From AP-15 sp963833745 (GTDB lineage: Bacteria; Pseudomonadota; Alphaproteobacteria; ATCC43930; CGMCC-115725), in the NCBI GenBank assembly GCA_963833745.1, contig CAWHZD010000001.1, positions 62,001-126,000 on the forward strand: a stretch of DNA of 64,000 bases, given 5' to 3'. The position numbers were made by a program, and so were the translations under genes. Numbering within the stretch: the first letter of the stretch is position 1; every line of letters starts with the position of its first letter. Below, piece after piece: positions 16,035-24,067 of the stretch. The notes beneath the pieces were generated by a model that saw nothing but the letters and a program-made list of their open reading frames with translations, was not told the DNA's origin and did no database searches.

Positions 16035-17033
16035 TCAGCCGAAGGCCAGCATGCGCTCGACCGCCTGGCGCGCGCGCGGGGCGATTGCCGGGTCGACCGT
16101 GACCTCATGGGTCATGGTTTCGAGCGCCCGGCGGATCTTGGGCAAGGTGATGCGCTTCATATGCGGACACAAATTGCACGGGCGCACAAAATCGAGATCG
16201 GGATATTGCAGGGCGACGTTGTCGCTCATCGAGCATTCGGTCAGCAGCACGACCCGCGCCGGCCGCTCCTTGCCGACATAGTCCGCCATCGCCGCGGTCG
16301 AGCCGGTGAAGTCGCATTCGGCGACGACCTCAGGCGGGCATTCAGGGTGGGCCAGCACGACGACCCCGGGATGGCTTTGGCGCACACTGCGGACATCCTC
16401 GGCGGTAAAGCGCTCATGGACCTCGCAATGTCCTTTCCAGGCGATGATCTCGACCTTGGTCTGGGCCGCGGTGTTGCGCGCAAGATATTCGTCGGGGAGC
16501 ATCAGGACGCGCGGGACGCCGAGCCCCTCGATGATCTTCTTGGCATTGCCCGAGGTGCAGCAGATGTCGGATTCCGCCTTCACCGCAGCCGATGTGTTGA
16601 CATAGGTCACGATCGGCACGCCCGGATGGCGCTCGCGCATCAGCCGGATGTCGGCCGCGGTGATCGACGCGGCGAGCGAGCAGCCGGCCTTGAGATCGGG
16701 GATCAGCACCGTCTTTTCCGGGTTCAGCAGCTTGGCGGTTTCAGCCATGAAATGAACCCCGGCGAGCACGATCACATCGGCATCGGTGCGCGCCGCCTCA
16801 CGCGCCAGCGCCAGGCTGTCGCCGACGATGTCGGCAACCGTATGGAAGATCTCAGGCGTCTGGTAATTGTGCGCCAGCACGACGGCGTTGCGCTCGCGTT
16901 TCAGCTTGAGGATCGCGGCGACGTCGCCGGCCAGCAGCGGCCATTCGAAGGGCGGGATGAACCGCTCCACACGCGCGTAGATTTCGGGCAGCGGCATCGC
17001 GGGCGCGGGGCTTGCAGAGGCGGTCTCTAGCAC
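16035..17033 (-). CDS. nadA: Quinolinate synthase A
   Basis: A 332-residue iron-sulfur enzyme that condenses iminoaspartate with dihydroxyacetone phosphate to quinolinate. Seen are LAHNYQTPEIFHTVADIVGDSLALA, the cluster cysteines in LKAGCSLA, in GHCEVHERF and in CNLCPHMKRI, and the LTECSMSDNVALQYP block. The start is GTG at 17033 with AAGGAG just before it. It is first in the nadA-nadC operon, and two operator-like palindromes lie directly upstream. No nadB (aspartate oxidase) is present in the window. Confidence 0.95.
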   Translation of the reverse strand: MLETASASPAPAMPLPEIYARVERFIPPFEWPLLAGDVAAILKLKRERNAVVLAHNYQTPEIFHTVADIVGDSLALAREAARTDADVIVLAGVHFMAETAKLLNPEKTVLIPDLKAGCSLAASITAADIRLMRERHPGVPIVTYVNTSAAVKAESDICCTSGNAKKIIEGLGVPRVLMLPDEYLARNTAAQTKVEIIAWKGHCEVHERFTAEDVRSVRQSHPGVVVLAHPECPPEVVAECDFTGSTAAMADYVGKERPARVVLLTECSMSDNVALQYPDLDFVRPCNLCPHMKRITLPKIRRALETMTHEVTVDPAIAPRARQAVERMLAFG

Positions 17034-17045
17034 GTTGTTCTCCTT

Positions 17046-17062
17046 ATGCTCATAATGAGCAT
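17046..17062. promoter_or_regulatory. Perfect palindrome upstream of nadA, candidate NAD-repressor operator
   Basis: ATGCTCATAATGAGCAT is an 8-1-8 perfect palindrome centred 21 bases before the nadA start codon. Alphaproteobacterial nad operons are often controlled by the repressor NadQ; assignment to that regulator is inference from position and pattern. Confidence 0.6.
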
Positions 17063-17107
17063 TTAATAGTTCCGGAAAAGCCGGGCGAAACTGCCCGGCT
17101 ACCGCTT

Positions 17108-17124
17108 ATGCTGGATATGAGGAT
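17108..17124. promoter_or_regulatory. Second, degenerate copy of the nadA palindrome
   Basis: ATGCTGGATATGAGGAT matches the site at 17046-17062 at 12 of 17 positions, with both outer halves largely kept. The centres are 62 bases apart, close to six helical turns, which would suit cooperative binding or looping. Confidence 0.4.
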
Positions 17125-17223
17125 AAGCCTCGTAACCGAACTGTCAAGATCCCCATCGTCGAATTCAGACGCGCGCCGGCGGCGGCTGAAAGCTCGTGCG
17201 CCCGGTCGCGAAACTTGAACCGG

Positions 17224-18774
17224 TCAGTTGTTGATCCACTGGCGCATGAAGCGGGCATGGCAATCACGCTCGCCCGGCATCTTGACCCAGCCGGCGAGCA
17301 GCCGCGGCGTCGCCAGCAGCAGCCGGTCGCGCAAATGCGTCGAATTGTGCGCGTATTCCTCGAAAGTCGAGATCGTGATCTTCTGGTTGTGCGGGTCGTC
17401 CTGAAAGCGGCAGGCGCACAATGCGACCGTCTCCTGATAGGCCCGGCGGTCGGCACCGGTCTTCAGATAGGCGTTGGCGACGGCGGTGGCCCGCGGATAG
17501 TCCAACGCCATGATCGCCTCGTCGAGCTCGCCGAGCAGTGCCTGCGGCGTGCGGCCGGCATCATCGAACGCTGCGCACTCCTCGTCGATCACCGAGTTGT
17601 AAAGCTTGTTCTCGTGCGCCACGTCGTTGATGAAACTTGCCATCAGATAGAGGATGCGGGGCTGATACGGGTTGTCGCGACTACGCATCCAGTTGTTTGC
17701 GACATTGCAATAGTCGAACGGGTGCTGGCCGTTGGTGAACTGCCGGGCCACCGTCGTGCGCAGGATCAATTCAGCGGCGCCGAGCTGGATCGCGTCACCA
17801 AGGCTGCGGATCGACTTGCCGTTCTTCAGATGGCTGGTCAGCATATCCCAGACCGCGTCGCTCTGGGCGGTCATCAGCTTCGCGACAAGCTCTTCGACCT
17901 CGGCCACGGTCAAGGGCGTCTTGTTCGCCTGCACCAGGCTCTTGCCGCCGTCGGGAAATTCGGCCGCCAGCCGCACGCAGACCGAGTCATAGAGCGAGTA
18001 GTAAAGCGGCCCGACCGCCATGTCCGGCACGCCCATGTAATAGACGCCGTGGGCCTGCTCCCAGCCGATGATTTCGGCGAGGTCGGTGATCGCGCGCGCC
18101 CGGATCGCCTTGTGCCCGGTGTTGCGCGCCTTGCGCCCGACGACGGTATCCTGCAGATCGATCAGGCCGAGGAATTCGAGCTGGTCGCGCAGCAGCGGGC
18201 GAAACTGCTCGTCCTCGGCCATCCCGAGGAACAACCCGTAAGACCGTCGCGAGTCGCCGCTGACCGTGGCGATCATATGCGAATGCAGCCGCTCTTCGAC
18301 CGTCCCCTCTTCATGGATGGGCTCGTGGTCGTCCTGCCATACGACCGGGCCGTAATCCGGCGGCGGCACGTTCATGCCTTTCATCGTCGCGTAGCGGCCG
18401 GGATACTTGCCCTGCAGCTGGTTCCAGATGTCGAGCCCGGCCGGGATGTACCACACACTCTGCAACAGCGGCAGCAGCCGATATTTCTCGGGCAGATACG
18501 ACATCAGACAGGCCGAAGCGCGCAGGCCGAGGATCGTGTGGTCGTTGTTGATCAACGAGACCTGGCCGTCCTTGATGTTGATGTGGCTCGGCACCTGAAC
18601 AAATGGCGCCTCGGCCGCCGTGACCACACTAAGCGCGTCGCCGACAGAGCGCCCCTCCTTCGCCACCATTTGGAAGAACAGATCAGCAGTGCGCGGCTGA
18701 TCGCGCTCGAGGATGGCGTCGGTCAGTTTGCCAAAGTATTCGTCCTGGCTGATCTCGGCTCGGCTCCGTAGCAT
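17224..18774 (-). CDS. Conserved-looking large soluble protein of unknown function
   Basis: A 516-residue protein, predicted mostly helical, without signal peptide or membrane segment. GGAG 7 bases before the ATG at 18774 supports the start. Notable features are histidines in VQVPSHINIKDG and INNDHTILGLRAS near the N-terminus, HSHMIATVSGDSRRSYG near residue 165, a tryptophan/tyrosine-rich QAHGVYYMGVPDMAVGPLYYSLYD segment, and HPFDYCNVANNWM. Repeated His and Asn suggest a metal or cofactor site; an all-helical oxidase such as the questin-oxidase-like family is one possibility, but I do not recognise it with confidence. Divergent spacing to both neighbours gives no functional hint. Confidence 0.7.
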   Translation of the reverse strand: MLRSRAEISQDEYFGKLTDAILERDQPRTADLFFQMVAKEGRSVGDALSVVTAAEAPFVQVPSHINIKDGQVSLINNDHTILGLRASACLMSYLPEKYRLLPLLQSVWYIPAGLDIWNQLQGKYPGRYATMKGMNVPPPDYGPVVWQDDHEPIHEEGTVEERLHSHMIATVSGDSRRSYGLFLGMAEDEQFRPLLRDQLEFLGLIDLQDTVVGRKARNTGHKAIRARAITDLAEIIGWEQAHGVYYMGVPDMAVGPLYYSLYDSVCVRLAAEFPDGGKSLVQANKTPLTVAEVEELVAKLMTAQSDAVWDMLTSHLKNGKSIRSLGDAIQLGAAELILRTTVARQFTNGQHPFDYCNVANNWMRSRDNPYQPRILYLMASFINDVAHENKLYNSVIDEECAAFDDAGRTPQALLGELDEAIMALDYPRATAVANAYLKTGADRRAYQETVALCACRFQDDPHNQKITISTFEEYAHNSTHLRDRLLLATPRLLAGWVKMPGERDCHARFMRQWINN

Positions 18775-18777
18775 CAC

Positions 18778-19216
18778 GGCACTCCGTTGTTATCGGCGGT
18801 AACGGATTCAACTTGACAGTGTACGGCTCGGATCGCATCTCGCAAACCACCGATGCGGTATTGGTGCTATGCCGCGAACGGGTCGGTGGCGAGACGGCGA
18901 CATGCTGCCGCCGCCAGGCGGCATCGGCAAAAGGCTCGCTGTTGGTCCGGCCCGGACAAATGGTTCCCATTTTCCCTTCTCGTCGCCCCCGCGAAGGCGA
19001 GGGTCCAGGAAACAGTGGGTATGGTCGAGGCTGCCCCCTGTTCAGGCCAGGGGCAAGCTCTGGATGCCCGCTTTCGCGGGCACGACGGAATAGGAGCGGG
19101 TACCAAATGTCAAAATGGTACCACCAGCACTGACGCGGGGAGTGGACGGATCGACATGCCGACGCCGCAGATATAGCGGGCTGGCGACGTGAGAAACGGG
19201 ATCACGCAAGAGGGGC
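18778..19216. other. 439-base intergenic space with a dispersed palindromic repeat
   Basis: Apart from the repeat at 18980-19090 I see no gene. GGATTCAACTTGACAGTGTA near 18806 contains a TTGACA that could be a -35 element for transcription to the right, but no gene follows on that strand. Confidence 0.6.
18980..19090. repeat. Dispersed palindromic repeat, copy 1
   Basis: Outer arms TCGTCGCCCCCGCGAAGGCG and CGCTTTCGCGGGCACGACGG enclose an inner inverted pair (GCCCCCTG... and CAGGCCAGGGGC). The same architecture recurs at 50431-50530, 55995-56079 and 57781-57885. Confidence 0.75.
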
Positions 19217-20392
19217 TCAAATCTGCGGGGCCCGCGGCCTCGCTATGCGCTCCCGGTCGGGGCTGGGTTCGTACATCGGCACCATGATCAGCCCGATCAT
19301 GAGGGCCATCAGCGCATCTGTGATTTCTGCCGATCGACCGGGGATGTACATCTCGGCGACGCTGGTGACGAGCAACAGCGAAGCGGTGAGCAGTGTTGCC
19401 GGCCAGAGGCGGAGCCCCGCCTCGGTCGCGAGCCAAATCAGGCTCCCGTAGAGGAAGAACTTTTCCAGGAACGACATCGTGTTGACCTCGAGCGACCCAT
19501 CGAGGAAGCTTCTGAACGGCAACCAGCCGAAGGCCCGTGCCGTTGCCTGGAATTCGAAGGGCTCCAGTCGCTCGGCGACGATCGCTGCGGAAAGCACCGC
19601 AGCAGCGAGGAGGATCGCGGCGCGGCGGCGGCGGCCGGCGACGAGCCAGAATGCGACGGCGAGCCCCGCCCCGATGATTTCGGGCAGCGACAAGACCAGG
19701 CCCTCGATCAGGATCTTGCTCACGAATACGCAAGCGACGAAGAACGGCACCAACCCCCGAGATCGTCGATACCCGGTTATCGCCCCGATCAGGCAACACG
19801 TGGTCAGCCACAGGGCAAGATAACGCAAGACCTGGTAAGGAGACGCATGCGGAGCGAGAATAATCGACCGCAGACTGAGCCAGTATTTGTGAAGATCGAT
19901 CGTCGGGACATACGGGAAAAGATGATATCCGAGCATGGCGGTCAGCAGCAGGATCGGAATCGGATGGAACTTGATCTTGCTCATCGGCCGATAGCGGGGT
20001 ACGGCGCCGAAGAGGAGCGCCGCAATCGCGCCGAGCGTCGCGCCGAAGGTATTGAGGTAGACGTCCGACATGTTGGTGACCCGGCCGGGATCGTAGAATT
20101 GCGCCAGTTCGACTGCGGTACTCAGCAGCAAACCGGCCAGGCTCATCATGCCGAGCCGCACGCCCCAGCCGCTGCTCATCGTCAGCGCGCCGAGGAAGCC
20201 GAGCGGCACATACAGCAGGATGTTGGCGACGAGATCGCCGAAACTCGACGGCGGATCGGCCCAACTGTCGAGTAGCGTCGCTACCGGTCCGACCCCGCTG
20301 GCCGGCACATGGAACTGATAGGGATAAAGCGAGCCGTGCAGGATGACCCCGATCACGGCTATTGTCCCCAGCAGAAATTTTCGAGGATGCAT
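19217..20392 (-). CDS. VanZ-family membrane protein with two VanZ-like units
   Basis: A 391-residue protein with about ten hydrophobic helices. The N-terminal half holds a typical VanZ domain (LVANILLYVPLGFLGAL, then TAVELAQFYDPGRVTNMSDVYLNTFGATLG). The C-terminal half repeats the pattern in weaker form (FLEKFFLYGSLIWLA, then SVAEMYIPGRSAEITDALMALMIG). The ATG at 20392 gives an immediate signal-anchor helix; the frame runs 240 codons further upstream but that part is Arg-rich and antisense to nothing recognisable. VanZ proteins are found in teicoplanin resistance and, in Proteobacteria, near exosortase loci. A link with the prs operon at 35-43 kb is inference. Confidence 0.75.
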   Translation of the reverse strand: MHPRKFLLGTIAVIGVILHGSLYPYQFHVPASGVGPVATLLDSWADPPSSFGDLVANILLYVPLGFLGALTMSSGWGVRLGMMSLAGLLLSTAVELAQFYDPGRVTNMSDVYLNTFGATLGAIAALLFGAVPRYRPMSKIKFHPIPILLLTAMLGYHLFPYVPTIDLHKYWLSLRSIILAPHASPYQVLRYLALWLTTCCLIGAITGYRRSRGLVPFFVACVFVSKILIEGLVLSLPEIIGAGLAVAFWLVAGRRRRAAILLAAAVLSAAIVAERLEPFEFQATARAFGWLPFRSFLDGSLEVNTMSFLEKFFLYGSLIWLATEAGLRLWPATLLTASLLLVTSVAEMYIPGRSAEITDALMALMIGLIMVPMYEPSPDRERIARPRAPQI

Positions 20393-20589
20393 TGATCGCT
20401 TCTTCGCCACGGCAGTCGAAATCTGTCCAATTGCGGAGCGCCGCAGCGCCCCAGGCCCAATAAGAGGGATGCTGGAGCGCAAAATCACCGGCGCTCTGAA
20501 TTTGCTCGATCGAAAACACCAGCCTCGCGGGATCGACCCGTAGACTTCGAGCGTTTCGAGCCTAAGGACAACGCCTCTGCCGGCCTCCG

Positions 20590-21642
20590 TCACGGCCCGC
20601 GGAAGGGTCCGACGATCGGCTGCGCCTCGGCATCGCCGCGGGCGAGCGGCGCCAACCCATAGAAATCCTCGATCGTCCGCAAGACGGAAAAGTGGTCGAC
20701 ATGCGCGTCGTAGCTGCCCGGCACGACTCCCTGCCCCGCCATCACCGTCGGTATCAGGTTGATATAGCGCTTGGCGACCCGCGCACCCGTGGCATCGGTG
20801 ACCGGAGTATAATCGTCCTCGTCTTCGTCCCAGGTGATGATCAGCAGGCTGTTGTGCGTCATCGCCCAGCGACGGTAGGGCTCGATGTGGACGCGCAGCC
20901 AGGCGTCCATCGTCAGGCCGTAATCGGTTCCGGGCGGGGCGGCCGATGATTCGTGCGCGTCGTTGATCTGGTTGGGCACCACGATAGCCACCGTCGGCAG
21001 GCGGGCGAAACCGGCATCGTCGGTGGGAAAGGCAGTGAACGGGAGATTGACCGAGGAAGGCAGCTGGTTGCGGCCGATGGCGCCGTCGCTCGCAGCCTGC
21101 CAGTTGACCCACGGGTTGTGTTTGCGCTGATAGTCGACGCCGCTTCCCGCGGGGCCGGTATGCGAGATGCCGGTGAAGCCGGGATAAGGCAGATCCTCAG
21201 AATAGCCGGCGAAGCTATGGCCTGCGCGGACCAGCGCCGCCCCGAGATTGGGCGCGTCGAGAGGGGTGTTGGGTGGCGGGTCGTCGGTGCCGACCTGGGT
21301 ATGACCGCCGACGATCCGGTTGGAGCCGTCCGGATTGCGGTTTGCCTCCGACCCCGTACCTTGCGCGCCGCCCGAGAACAGCGCCAGGTAATTGGGCTGC
21401 GAGGGGTGGTCGACGGCGTGCGAATTGGTGAAGTTCGCATTCTCGCGCAGCAGACCGGTCAGATACGTCAGCTTCGGGACGAGATTGCGCGACGAGAGAT
21501 TTTCTTCGATGACGATGACCACATGGTCCGGCGTCCATACAGCGGCGATGGCCGGCCATGCGGCCACGAGGACGACCACGCCCAGCCCGGGGGCGACGGC
21601 GCGCCATGCTTGCCGACAACGTTCCATCAGGCAAAGTTCCAT
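20590..21642 (-). CDS. Secreted phosphoesterase (acid phosphatase / phospholipase C-like)
   Basis: A 350-residue exported protein with a signal peptide ending near AIAAVW. It belongs to the phosphoesterase superfamily of AcpA and PLC-like enzymes: DHVVIVIEENLSSRN carries the metal-binding Asp/Glu-Glu-Asn, HAVDHPSQPNYLALFSG is the family block containing the nucleophile region, and LLIITWDEDEDD plus DAHVDHFSVLRTIEDFYGL supply the late metal ligands. AAGGA precedes the ATG at 21642. It probably releases phosphate from organic esters in the periplasm or outside the cell. It is a single gene, leftward like the VanZ gene that follows 197 bases on. Confidence 0.85.
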   Translation of the reverse strand: MELCLMERCRQAWRAVAPGLGVVVLVAAWPAIAAVWTPDHVVIVIEENLSSRNLVPKLTYLTGLLRENANFTNSHAVDHPSQPNYLALFSGGAQGTGSEANRNPDGSNRIVGGHTQVGTDDPPPNTPLDAPNLGAALVRAGHSFAGYSEDLPYPGFTGISHTGPAGSGVDYQRKHNPWVNWQAASDGAIGRNQLPSSVNLPFTAFPTDDAGFARLPTVAIVVPNQINDAHESSAAPPGTDYGLTMDAWLRVHIEPYRRWAMTHNSLLIITWDEDEDDYTPVTDATGARVAKRYINLIPTVMAGQGVVPGSYDAHVDHFSVLRTIEDFYGLAPLARGDAEAQPIVGPFRGP

Positions 21643-22003
21643 CGCGCTTCCTTAATCCGCGCCCAAGCTTTCGAAACGCCGAGCCGCCGGCTTCGCGCTC
21701 TCCAATCCGCTCGATCTCATCGAGGCTCACCTGGTCGCGCCGCGGGTCATAGCGCTGTCTCGGTTCGCGTTCGCCGCGGCCGGTTCGAGGGTGCCGCCGA
21801 TCAGATAAGGTGTGATCCCAGTTGACGGAAGCTGTGATTGCCGAGTTTGTGCGCCCTGGGGCTGCCGGTCGTGCTGGCTCGGACCGTACGGCGGCCCGGC
21901 ATCGGCGCGTTCAGCATCCTGCGTAACGTCTGCGCCGGCGCCCGTGGTTGGGACTCCTGCTATGGTGCGATGTTGCAAGCGGGCAGAAGGTGGAGAAGCG
22001 GTC
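21643..22003. other. 361-base intergenic space, nothing clear
   Basis: Divergent space between the phosphoesterase and the TIM-barrel gene. A minus-strand open stretch reading through about 21650-21800 (with RYDPRRDQVSLDEIERI) looks vaguely protein-like but has no start with a ribosome site and runs antisense-frame into the phosphoesterase; it may be a relic or chance. Confidence 0.5.
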
Positions 22004-22999
22004 ATGTACCTCGGCACTCAGATCAGGCCGCGGGACGATGCTGATTACAGGGTCTGGGCGCAGCTCGGGGTCACCCATGTCTGCGTCGATCCAGCCGGCA
22101 ACCCGCATGATTGGAGCCTTGACGATCTAAATCGGCATCGCGAGCACGTCGAGTTGTTTGGCCTTTCGCTCGACATGGTGCAATTGCCGATGTCGTCGGC
22201 GCCGATAGACAAGCAGCAGAGCCCGCACATCCTGTTGGGGAAGGAGCCCGAGCGGCAGCGCGAGATCGACAGCATCTGCGCCTTGATCGAGCGGCTCGCC
22301 GTGGCTGGCATCCCGGCCGCCAAATACAATCTGACCCTGATCGGCATCCCGCGCACCAAGCGCGAGCCGGGGCGGGGCGGCTCGCGCAATGCCGCCTTTC
22401 GCTGGAACAGCACCGATCAGGCCGCACCGCCGACAGCCGCCGGAATCGTCCGCGAGGACGAGTACTGGGCGCGGATCGAGCATTTCCTCGCCGCGGTCGT
22501 CCCGGCGGCGACCGCAGCCAAGGTGCGCCTCGCCTGTCATCCGCAAGACCCCTACACGCCGCCCGGCTATCGCGGCGTCACCAGCGTGCTCGGCACGGTC
22601 GACGGGCTGAAGCGGTTTGTGTCGATGCACGAAAGCCCCTATCACGGCCTCAATTTCTGCCAGGGCACGGTTGCCGAGATGCTCGACGACCCGGCGCGCG
22701 AGATCTTCGACGTGATCCGCTGGTTCGGCGAACGCGGCAAGCTGTTCAACGTTCATTTCCGCAACATCAAGGGCCGCCGGCTCGACTTCATGGAGGCGTT
22801 TCCCGATGAGGGCGACATCGACATGGCGCGCGCGATCGCCGCCTATCGCGAGGTCGGCTACCCATACATGCTGATGCCGGACCACGTGCCGCAGATTGAC
22901 GGCCGCGACCCCTCGGGCGTCGCCTTCGCCTATTGCTACGGCTACATCCGGGCCCTGCTCGACGCGTTGGCGCCGCGCCCGGCGAATCCGAGCCGCTGA
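22004..22999 (+). CDS. Mannonate-dehydratase-like TIM-barrel protein
   Basis: A 331-residue sugar-phosphate-isomerase/UxuA-type TIM-barrel enzyme. Recognisable are LACHPQDPYTPPGYRGVTSVLGTVDG, HGLNFCQGTVAEML, LFNVHFRNIKG and the end block YPYMLMPDHVPQIDGRDPSG, which together resemble the metal-binding Cys/His/Asp set of D-mannonate dehydratase. GGAG 9 bases upstream fixes the ATG at 22004. The class II aldolase gene follows 78 bases later on the same strand, so both may act in the breakdown of a sugar acid. Mannonate itself as substrate is not certain. Confidence 0.8.
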   Translation: MYLGTQIRPRDDADYRVWAQLGVTHVCVDPAGNPHDWSLDDLNRHREHVELFGLSLDMVQLPMSSAPIDKQQSPHILLGKEPERQREIDSICALIERLAVAGIPAAKYNLTLIGIPRTKREPGRGGSRNAAFRWNSTDQAAPPTAAGIVREDEYWARIEHFLAAVVPAATAAKVRLACHPQDPYTPPGYRGVTSVLGTVDGLKRFVSMHESPYHGLNFCQGTVAEMLDDPAREIFDVIRWFGERGKLFNVHFRNIKGRRLDFMEAFPDEGDIDMARAIAAYREVGYPYMLMPDHVPQIDGRDPSGVAFAYCYGYIRALLDALAPRPANPSR

Positions 23000-23077
23000 C
23001 GGTTGCCGTTGCGTGCTTGACGGCGGAATGGGGCGTGTGCGCTGATCGCCGCCGTCCCACTCGCATCGGAGGAAACC

Positions 23078-23839
23078 ATGGCGTCAACGGCAACGGCAAT
23101 GCCCGCGCGGATGTCGGCCGACGAATGGCAGACGCGGCTCGACCTTGCCGCCTGCTACCGGCTTGTGGACCTGTTCGGATGGTCGGACCTGATCAACACC
23201 CGCATCACCGCGCGCGTGCCGGACCGGGCCGACCATTTCCTGATCAACCCCTACGGTCTGCTGTACGACGAAGTGACCGCGTCGTCGCTGGTCAAGATCG
23301 ACGCCGAGGGCAACAAGGTCGAGCCCTCGGACCCCGAGGTCAACAGTGGCGGCTTCGCAATTCCTGGCGCGGTGCACCGAGCCCGGCCTGAGATCGCTTG
23401 CGTGCTTCACACGCACTCGGTCGCCGGCTGCGCGGTGTCGATGCAAAAGGACGGTCTGCTCCCGCTCAACCAGCACGCGCTGCAGGTGATCGGTGACGTC
23501 GCCTATCACGACTACGAGGGCTCCGCGCGAAGCCCCGAGGAACGCGCGCGTTTCCTCGCCGATCTCGGTGACCGCCACATCATGGTGCTGCGCAATCATG
23601 GCCTGTTGGTTGTCGGGACGAGCGTCGCCGCGGCCTTTGTCGCAACGTATCGCATGGAGCGGGCTTGTGCGATGCAGCTCGCCTTCCAGCAATCGGGCGC
23701 CGAGTTCCATCCGATCGGCGCCGAGGTCGTCAGCGCCGCCAGGAATCGCCGCATCGGCGACCGCAATGACCCGGCCAAGTTCGAATGGCCGGCGCTGCTG
23801 CGCAAGCTCGATCGCATTGACCCGTCGTACAAGCAATAA
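23078..23839 (+). CDS. Class II aldolase/adducin-family protein
   Basis: A 253-residue zinc-dependent aldolase-fold protein. The metal histidines are in VLHTHSVAGCAVS and in VLRNHGLLVVGTS; the family hallmarks FGWSDLINTRITARVP, LINPYGLLYDEVTASSLVKID and SGGFAIPGAVHRARP are present. GGAGGA stands 6 bases before the ATG at 23078. Fuculose-phosphate aldolases and decarboxylases share this fold, so the reaction is open. It follows the UxuA-like gene and probably belongs with it. Confidence 0.85.
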   Translation: MASTATAMPARMSADEWQTRLDLAACYRLVDLFGWSDLINTRITARVPDRADHFLINPYGLLYDEVTASSLVKIDAEGNKVEPSDPEVNSGGFAIPGAVHRARPEIACVLHTHSVAGCAVSMQKDGLLPLNQHALQVIGDVAYHDYEGSARSPEERARFLADLGDRHIMVLRNHGLLVVGTSVAAAFVATYRMERACAMQLAFQQSGAEFHPIGAEVVSAARNRRIGDRNDPAKFEWPALLRKLDRIDPSYKQ

Positions 23840-23913
23840 ACCGGAAGCGACGCGCTCCGCCATAGTGCGACACTGCCGGCGTCTGCCCCACCGTGGACCG
23901 GCGCGCATCGCGA

Positions 23914-24000
23914 TTAGAACCCGAGGGGCTTGCCGGGGTTCATGATGCCTTGCGGGCCGGGCGCGTGTTTGACCCGGCGCATCAGCTCGATCTCGACCAC
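23914..24000 (-). pseudogene. Relic of an FAD-linked oxidase (C-terminal end only)
   Basis: The minus strand reads VEIELMRRVKHAPGPQGIMNPGKPLGF and then TAA at 23914-23916. This is the standard last segment of FAD-binding oxidoreductases of the glycolate/D-lactate oxidase type (LDPxGIMNPGK). The rest of the gene is missing: upstream of about 24000 the sequence changes to a dispersed repeat and then the modA end. Only the tail survives, so this is a deletion relic. Confidence 0.7.
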
Positions 24001-24064
24001 ACCCAAAAATCTTTGCCGGGAAGGCGACCGGAGGACGCCGCGGGTGACAGGCGTCGGGTGCGCC
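23998..24064. repeat. Repeat shared with the 13.7-14.0 kb intergenic space
   Basis: Begins with the 20-base sequence also found at 13703-13722 and continues into a GCCGGGAAGGCGACCGG block similar to 13991-14041. It joins the FAD-oxidase relic on one side and reaches to the modA stop on the other. Confidence 0.7.
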
Positions 24065-24067
24065 GCA

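Noticed and set aside
15126..17030. 634-codon open frame on the plus strand across nadC and nadA
   Set aside because: It is antisense to two clearly recognised genes and its composition (Arg, His, Ala) is the usual shadow of GC-rich coding DNA.
20393..21112. 240-codon upstream extension of the VanZ gene
   Set aside because: Not hydrophobic, no ribosome site, and overlaps the phosphoesterase gene in another frame.
21650..21830. Minus-strand stretch with RYDPRRDQVSLDEIERI
   Set aside because: Protein-like but short, without a start, and not matching a family I know.
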